Assembly (NCBI GenBank): GCA_001464935.1
Contig: LNEL01000044.1
Location: 1-64,000, forward strand
Origin: Gammaproteobacteria bacterium Ga0077536
Lineage (GTDB): Bacteria > Pseudomonadota > Gammaproteobacteria > Ga0077536
DNA: 64,000 nucleotides
Direction: 5' to 3'
Part shown: piece by piece, positions 18,868 through 27,416 of the stretch
Numbering within the stretch: the stretch's first letter is position 1
Layout: each line of letters starts with the position of its first letter
Translations under genes and position numbers: made by a program
The notes under the pieces: generated by a model
The model's database searches: none
Seen by the model: the letters and a program-made list of their open reading frames with translations, nothing else
Told to the model about the DNA's origin: nothing

Positions 18868-21315
18868 ATGCTCCAGCCCCTGATCTCCCACTATTCGCTG
18901 CACGCCGATCGCTACGACGAGCTGTTCGAAGCCAAAGGCAAGCCGCGTGCGCACTGGGTCAGGATGCTGGACGAACTCGCCGACGCGTCGGCCGAGTCGC
19001 TCGAGTCGCGGCTCGGCATCGTCGAGCGCGATGTCCGCGACAGCGGCATTACCTACAACGTCTACGCTGACCCCCAGGGTGCCGAACGGCCGCTCGATCT
19101 CGACGTTCTGCCCCTGATCCTGCCGGCCGACGAATGGGCGCAGATCGCCGCCGGCGTCGCGCAGCGTGCCCGCCTGTTGAACGCGGTGCTCGCGGACATC
19201 TACGGCGAGTCGCTGCTGCTCAAGGGCGGCCTGCTGCCGCCGCAACTGGTGCTCGGCCACAGTGGCTTCCTGCGCGCCGCCTGCGGCACGCGTGCGCCGG
19301 GCGGCGTGTTTCTCCACAGCTATGCCGCCGACCTGGCGCGGTCGCCCGACGGCCGCTGGTGGGTGCTCGGCGATCGCACGCAGGCGCCGTCGGGCGCCGG
19401 CTACGCGCTCGAAAACCGCCTGCTGATTGCGCGCCTCTTCCCGGACAGCTTTCGCGACCTCGGCGTGGCGCGGCTGTCAGGGCACTTCAGCCTGCTGCGC
19501 GATTCGTTGCTGCATTTCGCACCACCCGGCGACGGCCCGCCGCTGGCGGTCGTGCTGACACCGGGGCCGTACAACGAAACCTATTTCGAGCACAGCTTTC
19601 TCGCGCGCTATCTCGGCTTCCCACTCGTCGAAGGTCACGATCTGCTCGTGCGCGACGGCCGGGTGTGGCTCAAGACGGTAGAAGGCCTGCAGCGCGTGCA
19701 CACGATCCTGCGCCGGCAGGACGACACCTATTGTGACCCGCTCGAACTGCGCGCGGATTCGGCGCTCGGCGTCGCCGGTCTCACCGACTGCGCACGCCGC
19801 GGCACCGTGTTCATCGCCAACGCGCTGGGCTCGGGCGTGCTCGACTCGGGCGCCCTGCTCGGCTTTCTGCCGCGCCTGTCGGCCCAGTTGCTCGACGAGG
19901 CACTGCTGCTGCCATCGGTCGCGACCTGGTGGTGCGGTGAACCCGCGGCACTCGAAGACGCGCTGTCGCAGGCCGAGCGCCTCGTCTTCAAGCGCGCCGA
20001 TCCCGGTTTTGCGTTCGAGCCCGTGTTCGGGCCCGATCTGACGCCGGCCGCGCTCGCGCGCTTCAAGCTCGACGTGCGCGCCGCCCCCCACCGCTATGTC
20101 GCGCAGGAACTCGTGCGCGTGTCGCAGGCGCCAACGCTGACGCCGCGCCAGCCCGCGCTGCTTGGCGTACGCGGCATCGGCCTGCGCGTGTTCGCGGTGG
20201 CCACCGCCGAGGGCTACCGCGTACTGCCCGGCGGGCTGACGCGCGTCGCGGCGCAGGCCGAGCCGCTGGTCGTCTCGATGCAGCGCGGCGGTGGCTCGAA
20301 GGACACCTGGGTGCTGTCCGACGACAGCGCCGACAGCGATACGCCGCTGCTCGCCCCCGGCGCGCGCGCGCCCGGCATGACGCGGCGCACGGTGATCACG
20401 CCGTCACGCACCGTCGAGAACCTGTTCTGGTTCGGCCGGTACGGTGAACGCTGCGACGATCTCGCCCGGCTGCTGCGCGTCGCGCTGAACGCCGGCCTGC
20501 AGGAAAAGGATCCGACGGCACTGCCGCTGGCCGAACTCGGCATGCGCGTCGGCCTGTCCCTGCGGCGCGACGCGCTGGCGCAGGACTGGTGCGCGGCGGC
20601 GACGCTCGACCTGGAACACGGCCTGCCGGCCAACCTGCGGCAACTGGCCCGCGTCGCGTACAGCCTGCGCGAACGCATTTCGCTCGACCACTGGCGCGCG
20701 CTGAACCGGCTGGCACAGGATCCTGCGCTGGGACACGCGTCGACCGTCGCCGAAGCACTCGAGTGGCTCGATCGCGTGATCCAGATGATGATGACGCTGT
20801 CGGGCTTTGCGCTCGACGGCATGACGCGCGATCTCGGCTGGCGTTTCATGTCGGTCGGCCGCCGCCTGGAGCGCCTGTCATTCAGCAGCCTCGCGCTGAA
20901 TGTCGCGCTCGAGATGCAGGACAGCGAGAACCTCGCGTGGCTGCTCGAACTCGAAGACTCGATCGTCACCTATCGCGCGCGCCAGATGGGGCGCATGGCC
21001 TGGTCATCGATCCTGAACCTGTTGATGTTCGATGAAACCAACCCGCGTTCACTGATGTTCCAGGTCACGGGCATCCATGACTACCTGCGCAAGCTCGAAG
21101 CCGCGCTCGGCCCCTGTCATGCTGCGAGCACCGAACCGCTGGTCGCCGAACTGCGCATTCTCGGCACGCCCGGCGACGCCACGGACGATCGCCGCACACG
21201 CACCATCGAACTGCTGCGGCGGCTGCGCGCCAGCGCGTTCATGCTCAGTGACAACCTGACCGAGCGCTTCTTCGCGCATGCCGATCAGCCTGCCAGCACC
21301 GTGCTGGCAGTATGA
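18868..21315 (+). CDS. Circularly permuted ATP-grasp protein fused to an alpha-E domain
   Basis: An 815-aa fusion. A circularly permuted type 2 ATP-grasp domain (~1-500; GITYNVYADPQGAERPLDLD near the start, QRGGGSKDTWVLSD at its end) is followed by an alpha-E (DUF403) helical domain (~510-815; RTVENLFWFGRYGERCDDLARLL). ATP-grasp enzymes of this group are predicted to ligate amino acids or peptides, with alpha-E as partner. Compared with the separate paralogue at 25111-26553, several ATP-site residues are changed: VLEDN becomes VLGDR, and the glycine-rich KPANESGGYG loop becomes KRADPGFAFE. This copy may therefore be catalytically weak or structural. Confidence 0.9.
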   Translation: MLQPLISHYSLHADRYDELFEAKGKPRAHWVRMLDELADASAESLESRLGIVERDVRDSGITYNVYADPQGAERPLDLDVLPLILPADEWAQIAAGVAQRARLLNAVLADIYGESLLLKGGLLPPQLVLGHSGFLRAACGTRAPGGVFLHSYAADLARSPDGRWWVLGDRTQAPSGAGYALENRLLIARLFPDSFRDLGVARLSGHFSLLRDSLLHFAPPGDGPPLAVVLTPGPYNETYFEHSFLARYLGFPLVEGHDLLVRDGRVWLKTVEGLQRVHTILRRQDDTYCDPLELRADSALGVAGLTDCARRGTVFIANALGSGVLDSGALLGFLPRLSAQLLDEALLLPSVATWWCGEPAALEDALSQAERLVFKRADPGFAFEPVFGPDLTPAALARFKLDVRAAPHRYVAQELVRVSQAPTLTPRQPALLGVRGIGLRVFAVATAEGYRVLPGGLTRVAAQAEPLVVSMQRGGGSKDTWVLSDDSADSDTPLLAPGARAPGMTRRTVITPSRTVENLFWFGRYGERCDDLARLLRVALNAGLQEKDPTALPLAELGMRVGLSLRRDALAQDWCAAATLDLEHGLPANLRQLARVAYSLRERISLDHWRALNRLAQDPALGHASTVAEALEWLDRVIQMMMTLSGFALDGMTRDLGWRFMSVGRRLERLSFSSLALNVALEMQDSENLAWLLELEDSIVTYRARQMGRMAWSSILNLLMFDETNPRSLMFQVTGIHDYLRKLEAALGPCHAASTEPLVAELRILGTPGDATDDRRTRTIELLRRLRASAFMLSDNLTERFFAHADQPASTVLAV

Positions 21316-21322
21316 TCCGGCC

Positions 21323-22165
21323 ATGAGCGCCCGCTACCAGATTCGTCACCTGACGCGCTACGTCTACGCGCATGCCGCGGCGAGCGGGCGCCACCTCGCG
21401 CACCTGACGCCGCGCGCGACGGACTGGCAGCGTGTGGAATCGCACACGCTGCGGGTCGCCCCGCCGCCGACCGAAAACGATCCGCCTCAGACCGACTACT
21501 TCGGCAACACCGTGCGCCGCTGGGCGATCGGCGCGCCCCATCGCGAGCTCGAGGTCGAAGCGGTGTCGGTGGTTGCGATCGACAGCCAGGCCGAGCGCTG
21601 GTCCGCCGCAGGCGCCTGGGAAGATGCGCTCGCGCCGCGCGCGGCCGACCTCGTCGAATTCACGCTGCCGTCGCCGTACGTGCCGTTGATCCCGGCGGCG
21701 GCCGACTACGCGCGCCCCAGTTTCAGCGCCGCGCGCCCGCTCGACGAGGCGCTGCACGATGTCGCGCGTCGCATGCGCACCGACTTCGTGTTCGATCCGG
21801 CCGCCACCACCATCGCGACGCCCATCGTCGACGTGTTGCGGCGCCGGCGCGGGGTGTGCCAGGACTTCGCACACTGCCTGTTGAGCGCCCTGCGCGGGCT
21901 GGGTTTCGCTGCGCGCTACATGAGCGGTTACGTGCTCGACGAGAGTGGCGCGCGCGGCGGCGCCGCCTCGCATGCGTGGGTCGCAGTGCACTGTCCGACG
22001 GTGGGCTGGATCGGCTGCGACCCGACCAACGGCAAGCTGGCCGATCTGGAGTTCGTGACCCTGGGCTGGGGGCGGGACTTCGGCGATGTGACCCCGCTGC
22101 GCGGGATCGTGCTGAGCCACGGCGCGCAGCAACTGAGCGTCAGCGTGGAGTTCAGGCGCCTCTGA
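21323..22165 (+). CDS. Transglutaminase-like cysteine peptidase
   Basis: A 280-aa protein with a bacterial transglutaminase N-terminal beta domain (residues 1-90, YQIRHLTRYVYAHA) and the catalytic core with RRGVCQDFAH (Cys), ASHAWVAV (His) and GWIGCDPTNG (Asp). It probably acts as a peptidase or amidase on isopeptide-like bonds rather than as a cross-linker. The ATG at 21323 lies 7 bases after the stop of the ATP-grasp/alpha-E fusion. It is the second transglutaminase-like gene of the locus. Confidence 0.9.
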   Translation: MSARYQIRHLTRYVYAHAAASGRHLAHLTPRATDWQRVESHTLRVAPPPTENDPPQTDYFGNTVRRWAIGAPHRELEVEAVSVVAIDSQAERWSAAGAWEDALAPRAADLVEFTLPSPYVPLIPAAADYARPSFSAARPLDEALHDVARRMRTDFVFDPAATTIATPIVDVLRRRRGVCQDFAHCLLSALRGLGFAARYMSGYVLDESGARGGAASHAWVAVHCPTVGWIGCDPTNGKLADLEFVTLGWGRDFGDVTPLRGIVLSHGAQQLSVSVEFRRL

Positions 22166-22285
22166 GCGCCCCCGGCCGGCCGCGCTTGACGCGGCGGCGG
22201 TCGATTGCGATAAAGCTCCCCTCCCGCCGCCGCCCCTGCCCGCCAGGCGCCTCGGCCCCATCCCCGTTCCAGGAGTGTTTTCCCC

Positions 22286-23152
22286 ATGTCTGAATCGGTC
22301 TTCAAGCTGGGCGTGCTCAAGCTCGGCTGCATCGGTGCCGCCCCCCTGCTCGACCTGCTGCTCGACGAGCGCGCGGATCGCGAGGATCTCGAAGTTCGCG
22401 GCTTCACCTGCGGCGCCAAGCTTGACCCCGCTTCCTGCGCCGAACCCACCGCCGCGCTGCTCGCCTACCAGCCTCAGCTCGTCGTGCTGGTGAGCCCGAA
22501 TGCGGCACTGCCGGGCCCGGGCAACGCCCGCAAGGCCATTGCCGCCGCCGGCCTGCCGGTCATCACGCTGTCCGACGGCCCGTCGAAGAAGGCCTTCTTC
22601 AAGAAGAACGAGGAAGGCAAGCAGGTCATGCAGGTGCCGGAGCACCAGGGCTTCATGATCTTTCCGGCGGACTCGATGATCGGAGCGCGTCGCGAATTCC
22701 TCGACCCGACCGAAATGAGCCTGTTCAATGCCGACGTCATCCGTGTCCTCGCGGCCACCGGCGTGCTGCGCCTCGTGCAGCAGCAGCTCGATCGCGTGAT
22801 CGGCGACCTGCGCCACGGCCGTCCCGTGCAGTATCCGACCTTGACCGTGACGCCCGACAAGGCCGTCGCCGCGGGCGACTTCGGCAATCCCTACGCCGCG
22901 GCAAAGGCCTATGCGGCGCTGTCGATCGCCGAGGGCGTGTCGGCCGTCACCGCGGATGGCTGCTTCAAGGAACAGGATCCGGCGCGCTATGTGCGCATGG
23001 TCGCCGCCGGCCACGAAATGATGCGCGCCGCCGCGCGCCTGGCCGACGAAGCGCGCGAACTCGAGAAGGGCGCGGACACGCTGGCGCGTACGCCGCACGC
23101 GGCGAACGGCGCACCGCTGCGCAAAACCGCGCTCGATGCGAAGCCGGGTTGA
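22286..23152 (+). CDS. mtd: Homologue of F420-dependent methylenetetrahydromethanopterin dehydrogenase
   Basis: A 288-aa protein that aligns by eye over its full length with archaeal Mtd (~276-283 aa). Signatures are an N-terminal KLGCIGAAPLLDLLLDERADRED, a central MIGARREFLDPTEMSLFNADV, and a C-terminal HEMMRAAARLADEARELEKG with RTPHA. In methanogens Mtd interconverts methylene- and methenyl-H4MPT using coenzyme F420. Bacterial homologues are uncommon and their cofactor is uncertain; no F420 biosynthesis gene is seen here. A good ribosome site (AGGAG) precedes the ATG. It ends 4 bases before the Anbu start, within the ATP-grasp/alpha-E/transglutaminase locus rather than in a C1 operon. Confidence 0.88.
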   Translation: MSESVFKLGVLKLGCIGAAPLLDLLLDERADREDLEVRGFTCGAKLDPASCAEPTAALLAYQPQLVVLVSPNAALPGPGNARKAIAAAGLPVITLSDGPSKKAFFKKNEEGKQVMQVPEHQGFMIFPADSMIGARREFLDPTEMSLFNADVIRVLAATGVLRLVQQQLDRVIGDLRHGRPVQYPTLTVTPDKAVAAGDFGNPYAAAKAYAALSIAEGVSAVTADGCFKEQDPARYVRMVAAGHEMMRAAARLADEARELEKGADTLARTPHAANGAPLRKTALDAKPG

Positions 23153-23156
23153 ACCG

Positions 23157-23885
23157 ATGACCTACTGCATCGGCATCGCGCTCGACAAGGGCCTCGTGTT
23201 CTGCTCCGACTCGCGCACGAATGCCGGCATCGACCAGGTCAGCACGTACAGCAAGATGCATGTGTTCGGCATCGAGGGCGAACGCCAGTTCGTCCTGCTG
23301 TCGGCCGGCAACCTCGCGACGACGCAGGCGGTGGTGCACCAGTTGCGACATGACATCCGGACCGCGGGCGAGCGCAGCTTGATGACGGTGCAGAATCTCG
23401 CCGAGGCGGCGGATTACATCGGCGAGGTCAGCCTGAAGCGCCAGGCCCGCTACCTCGAGGGTGGCCAGTCGACGTTCGACCCGAAGGTGACATTCATCTT
23501 CGGCGGGCAGATCGCGGGCGAAGCCCCGGGCATCTACCTGATCTATCCCGAGGGCAACTACATCACGACCTCGCGCGACCATCCGTTCCTGCAGATCGGC
23601 GAGAGCAAGTACGGCAAACCAATCCTGGACCGCGTGATCACGCCCGGCACGAGCATCGAGGAAGCGGCGAAGTGCGCGATCGTGTCGATGGACTCGACGG
23701 TGCGCAGCAACCTGAGCGTCGGCCCGCCGATCGAACTGCGGGTGTACGAAACCGACACCTACATGACGGGCCGCTACCTGAAGTTCGAAGAAGACGCGCC
23801 CTACCTGCGGCAACTCGCGCGCAGCTGGAACCAGAAGGTTATCGAGGCCTTCGCCGCGCTGCCCGACATCCAGTGGGCGGGTTGA
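23157..23885 (+). CDS. Anbu (ancestral beta-subunit, proteasome-type NTN hydrolase)
   Basis: A 242-aa proteasome-like protein of the Anbu/COG3484 type. It starts MTYCIGIALDKGLVFCSDSR, so removal of Met exposes Thr as the expected N-terminal nucleophile. The family pattern continues through LLSAGNLATTQAV and the C-terminal PPIELRVYETDTY region. Anbu assembles into ring-like or helical particles related to HslV and the 20S beta subunit and typically co-occurs with ATP-grasp, alpha-E and transglutaminase genes, as here. The ATG at 23157 is four bases past the mtd stop, implying co-expression. Its substrate is unknown. Confidence 0.92.
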   Translation: MTYCIGIALDKGLVFCSDSRTNAGIDQVSTYSKMHVFGIEGERQFVLLSAGNLATTQAVVHQLRHDIRTAGERSLMTVQNLAEAADYIGEVSLKRQARYLEGGQSTFDPKVTFIFGGQIAGEAPGIYLIYPEGNYITTSRDHPFLQIGESKYGKPILDRVITPGTSIEEAAKCAIVSMDSTVRSNLSVGPPIELRVYETDTYMTGRYLKFEEDAPYLRQLARSWNQKVIEAFAALPDIQWAG

Positions 23886-23994
23886 GCGCAGCAGTCGGCG
23901 CATTATTATCCCGAGCCTCTTTGCCCTGGCGTCTCCAAAACATCACTGCAACGCCTGCGCATTCGTCGATGCCGTGGCAGACGGGCTGCACCCG

Positions 23995-24131
23995 GCCACG
24001 GAGAACACGGAGTCGTAAAATCGGGTGAGGCGCCACCAAGGCACCAGCACTGGACATCGCCTCTGCAGCGCAGAGGCTCCCAGGCAATTCCGCTATTGGC
24101 TTTTCTCTGTGTTCTCTGTGTTCTCGGTGGC
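23995..24131. repeat. MITE-like element with 18-bp terminal inverted repeats
   Basis: The left end GCCACGGAGAACACGGAG (23995-24012) and right end CTCTGTGTTCTCGGTGGC (24114-24131) are inverted repeats matching at 16 of 18 bases. The enclosed ~100 bases have no gene and include a CCTCTG...CAGAGG hairpin. The right end also shows short TGTTCTC tandem units. It fills most of the 288-bp space between the convergent Anbu and alpha-E genes, where it could act as a bidirectional terminator. Sequences with this end are common dispersed intergenic repeats in GC-rich bacteria (from memory). The flanks hold nothing else recognisable. Confidence 0.6.
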
Positions 24132-24173
24132 TGTATTCAAAGCACGACACAGGGGCGCCAGGGCCATTGCCGG

Positions 24174-25106
24174 CTAGTCGGTCGTTGCGAACCAGGTGTT
24201 GACGATCTCCTGGTGCAGACCGGCGAGTTCGATCTGGAGTTCGTCGATGAAAGCGTGCAGCCCCTCGCCGAGCAGCTGATCGGGATTGGCGCGGCTGAGC
24301 TTCTGCAGCACGCGCCGGTTACCCTGCAGCGGCAGGCGGCTGCGCGGCAGCTGGCCGAGCGCATGTTCGAGTGCGTCGACGCAGAACGCGATGGCATGTG
24401 GAAACGCGTTGTCGTGCAGCAGGAACCGCACGACGTCGGGCCCGTTGACGCGCTCTCGCACCTGCTGCCGGTACATCTGGTAGGCGCTCAGCGACATCAG
24501 CACGTTCATCCACAGGATGTTTTCATAGGCCGCGAGCGCGGTACCGACGCGCTTGAGCACCGACGCCGCGCCAGTGTCGAGGATGCGCGAAGTCATGTCC
24601 ATGCGCTCGAGCGTCGCGCCCAGCATGATGAAGTGATACGGCTCGCGGTGACTCATCGTGTTGTGCAGCATGCCGGCGAACTGCTGGCTCTTCAGCACGA
24701 TCTGATCGAGGTAACCGGGCCTGCTCTTGCGCGCGAGCGCCGACTCGGCGCCTTCCTGCGCGGACCAGAACAGGTCGTTGATCAATTCCCAGGATTCCGA
24801 CGGCATCACCTCGCGCACCGTGCGCGCATTCTCGCGCGCGGCGCGCAGCGAGGACACCAGCGAGCTCCCGTTGCTGTCCTCGGCGAGCACCCACCGGATC
24901 ACATTGCGCTCGGACACCGTGTTGTAGCGCGCGCCGAAGTCGGCGCCGGCCGCCAGGATCTCCAGCAGCGACTGCCAGATGACATCCGCCGAGTTCGGCA
25001 TGTCGAGCATCAGGTTGTTGTTCACCGCGATCAGGCGCGCGGTGTTCTCGGCACGCTCGACGTAGCGCCCCAGCCAGTACAGTCGTTCGGCAACGCGTGA
25101 CAGCAT
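24174..25106 (-). CDS. Alpha-E (DUF403) domain protein
   Basis: A 310-aa all-helical protein beginning MLSRVAERLYWLGRYVERAENTARL, the alpha-E family signature. It forms a two-gene unit with the ATP-grasp gene upstream (4-base gap) and probably acts as its obligate partner in a predicted peptide ligase or carrier system. It is the stand-alone counterpart of the C-terminal half of the 18868-21315 fusion. Confidence 0.92.
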   Translation of the reverse strand: MLSRVAERLYWLGRYVERAENTARLIAVNNNLMLDMPNSADVIWQSLLEILAAGADFGARYNTVSERNVIRWVLAEDSNGSSLVSSLRAARENARTVREVMPSESWELINDLFWSAQEGAESALARKSRPGYLDQIVLKSQQFAGMLHNTMSHREPYHFIMLGATLERMDMTSRILDTGAASVLKRVGTALAAYENILWMNVLMSLSAYQMYRQQVRERVNGPDVVRFLLHDNAFPHAIAFCVDALEHALGQLPRSRLPLQGNRRVLQKLSRANPDQLLGEGLHAFIDELQIELAGLHQEIVNTWFATTD

Positions 25107-25110
25107 CGGT

Positions 25111-26553
25111 TTAGTCCGCGATCACCCAGGTGTCTTTGCTGCCGCCACCCTGCGAGGAATTGACGACCAGCGAACCGCGCCGCATCGCGACGCGCGTGAG
25201 GCCGCCGGCCGTGACGTAGTGCCGCGCACCCTGCAGCGTGAACGGGCGCAGATCGATATGGCAGGGCGCGAGTTCGCGACCGAGGATCGTGGGCGTCGTC
25301 GACAGCGACAGCACCGGCTGCGCGACGTAGTTGCGCGGATGGGCCTCGATCTGCTGCGCGAACTGCGCGCGCGTCGCGCGCGACGCCGCCGGACCGATCA
25401 TGATGCCGTAGCCGCCCGATTCGTTCGCCGGCTTGACGACCAGCTTGTCGAGGTTGGCGAGCACGTGCTTGCGTTGCTGGGCATCGAAGCAGAGATAGGT
25501 CGGCACGTTCGGGAGGATCGCGTCCTCGTCCATGTAGTACTTGATCATCGCCGGCACGTACGCATAAACGACCTTGTCGTCCGCCACGCCGGTGCCCGGC
25601 GCGTTCGCAATGGCCACCCGTCCCTTGCGCCACGCGCGCATCAGCCCGGCGACGCCGAGCATGGTGTCGGCGCGGAAGGCTTCCGGATCGAGGAAGGCGT
25701 CGTCGATGCGGCGGTAGATCACGTCCACCCGCGCCAGGCCGCGGATCGTGCGCATGTAGACACAGTCGTCGGCCCCGAGCACGAGGTCACTGCCTTCGAC
25801 GAGCTCGGCGCCCATCTGCTGCGCCAGAAACGCGTGCTCGAAGTACGCCGAATTGTAGATGCCGGGCGTCAGCACCACGATTTCGGGATCGTCCTTCGGC
25901 CGCGGTGACAGCGACGCGAGTGTGTCGAACAGCTGCGCCGGGTACTCGTCGATCGGACCGATGTCGTAGGACTCGAACAGCTCGGGGAACACGCGCTTGG
26001 TGATGCGCCGGTTTTCGAGCATGTAGGACACGCCGGACGGTACCCGCAGGTTGTCTTCGAGCACGTAGACGGTGCCGTCCTTGTCGCGCACGAGATCGCT
26101 GCCGCAGATATGGGCCCACACGCCGTGCGGCGGCCGCATGCCGGCACACTGCTCGCGGTAGTTGCCGGCATCCATGATCACTTCGCGCGGAATGATCCGG
26201 TCGCGAAAGATGCGCTGTTCGTTGTAGATGTCGTCGATGAAGCAGTTCAGCGCGGTGATGCGCTGCTTCAGGCCGGCTTCAATACGGGTCCATTCACTGG
26301 CGCGCAGAATGCGCGGAATGATGTCGTAGGGCCACTGGCGATCGAGATTGGAACCTTCGCTGTAGACCGTGAAGGTGATGCCCATCGCGCGGATGGCCTG
26401 TTCGGCGGCTTTTTTGCGATGGAGCAGCTCTTCGCCACCGAGTCCCTTCAGGTATCTCAGCAGCGCGGAGGCACCCGGACGGGCGCGGCCCGAGCCGGCG
26501 ACGAGTTCGTCGTAAGCGGAGCCTTCAGCGTATTTCGCCCAATCGATTTCCAT
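25111..26553 (-). CDS. Circularly permuted type 2 ATP-grasp protein
   Basis: A 480-aa protein with intact ATP-grasp elements. These are DLVRDKDGTVYVLEDNLRVPSG (metal and ATP acidic residues), the glycine-rich loop VVKPANESGGYGIMIGP, HIDLRPF, and the terminal SSQGGGSKDTWV. It probably activates a carboxylate as acyl phosphate and joins it to an amine, for example to build or tag a peptide; this is predicted for the family, not shown. The start is uncertain: ATG 26553 is used, with ATG 26568 and TTG 26592 as alternatives, none with a clear ribosome site. It is followed directly by the alpha-E gene. Confidence 0.9.
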   Translation of the reverse strand: MEIDWAKYAEGSAYDELVAGSGRARPGASALLRYLKGLGGEELLHRKKAAEQAIRAMGITFTVYSEGSNLDRQWPYDIIPRILRASEWTRIEAGLKQRITALNCFIDDIYNEQRIFRDRIIPREVIMDAGNYREQCAGMRPPHGVWAHICGSDLVRDKDGTVYVLEDNLRVPSGVSYMLENRRITKRVFPELFESYDIGPIDEYPAQLFDTLASLSPRPKDDPEIVVLTPGIYNSAYFEHAFLAQQMGAELVEGSDLVLGADDCVYMRTIRGLARVDVIYRRIDDAFLDPEAFRADTMLGVAGLMRAWRKGRVAIANAPGTGVADDKVVYAYVPAMIKYYMDEDAILPNVPTYLCFDAQQRKHVLANLDKLVVKPANESGGYGIMIGPAASRATRAQFAQQIEAHPRNYVAQPVLSLSTTPTILGRELAPCHIDLRPFTLQGARHYVTAGGLTRVAMRRGSLVVNSSQGGGSKDTWVIAD

Positions 26554-26617
26554 GCTGGCGGTGAGCATAGATGCTGCATCGCGTTTGGACAATGGGCTGT
26601 TGTCAGGCCGGTCGCAG

Positions 26618-27379
26618 TCAGGCTTTTGAGATGGCCATCAACGCTGCCTGCACCTCGCGCGCTTTCGCGCCGAGCATCATCATGTCCACGCCGCAGGCGA
26701 CCAACGTGAAGCCTCGGGTCATCCAGCGGCCCACGTTCTCGGGCGAAATCCCGAAATAGCCGAGCGGTAGTCCGCGCGCGCGCCCGGCCGCTTCGACGCG
26801 CGCGATCGCGTCCATCACGGCGGGATCCTCGACCTGCCCCGCCTTGCCCATGCTCAGCGACAAATCGAACGGGCCGACGAACAGCGCATCGACACCCGGC
26901 GTCGCGGCGATCGCATCGATGTTCGCGACCGCGTCGATGTGTTCGGCCTGAACGATCACGGCAACGTCGTCGTTGGCACGCGCGACGTAATCGGCAATGC
27001 CATACCCGTAACCGAGCGCACGCGAGGTGCCGACACCGCGCGAACCCTGGGGCGGATACTTTGCACGCCCCACAACAGTGCAGGCCTGTTCGGCACTGTT
27101 CACCATCGGTGCGATGATCCCGGCCGCGCCGCTGTCCAGGACCTGCTTGATCCAGAACTCGTCGTGCGACGGCACGCGCACGACACAGGGCACGTCCCGC
27201 GCCGCCATGATCAGGCGCTGCAGACTGCCCGGCGACAGCGGCGAATGCTCGCCGTCGATGAACAGCCAGTCGAAGCCGACGACCGACAGCATTTCGATCA
27301 CCTCCGGCGAATCGATCGCGCAGATGAGGCCAAGGAGGCGATCGCCGCGACGCAGGCGGGTGCGGAAACTGTCGGTCAT
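26618..27379 (-). CDS. HpcH/HpaI-family aldolase
   Basis: A 253-aa TIM-barrel class II aldolase related to 2,4-dihydroxyhept-2-enedioate and 2-keto-3-deoxy-sugar-acid aldolases. Visible motifs are FIDGEHSPLS (catalytic base region), PMVNSAEQA, VIVQAEH (metal Glu) and DALFVGPFDLSLSMG (metal Asp). It cleaves 4-hydroxy-2-oxo acids to pyruvate and an aldehyde; the true substrate is unknown. The usual Gln-Ile-Glu metal motif reads Gln-Ala-Glu. CAGGAGC precedes the ATG at 27379. Confidence 0.88.
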   Translation of the reverse strand: MTDSFRTRLRRGDRLLGLICAIDSPEVIEMLSVVGFDWLFIDGEHSPLSPGSLQRLIMAARDVPCVVRVPSHDEFWIKQVLDSGAAGIIAPMVNSAEQACTVVGRAKYPPQGSRGVGTSRALGYGYGIADYVARANDDVAVIVQAEHIDAVANIDAIAATPGVDALFVGPFDLSLSMGKAGQVEDPAVMDAIARVEAAGRARGLPLGYFGISPENVGRWMTRGFTLVACGVDMMMLGAKAREVQAALMAISKA

Positions 27380-27416
27380 TGCTGAATTGCTCCTGGTCTG
27401 GGCTGGGCGGGCGGGG

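Noticed and set aside
21245..23098. 617-codon minus-strand frame across the transglutaminase and mtd genes
   Set aside because: The sense strand carries two clear enzymes; the antisense peptide is low complexity.
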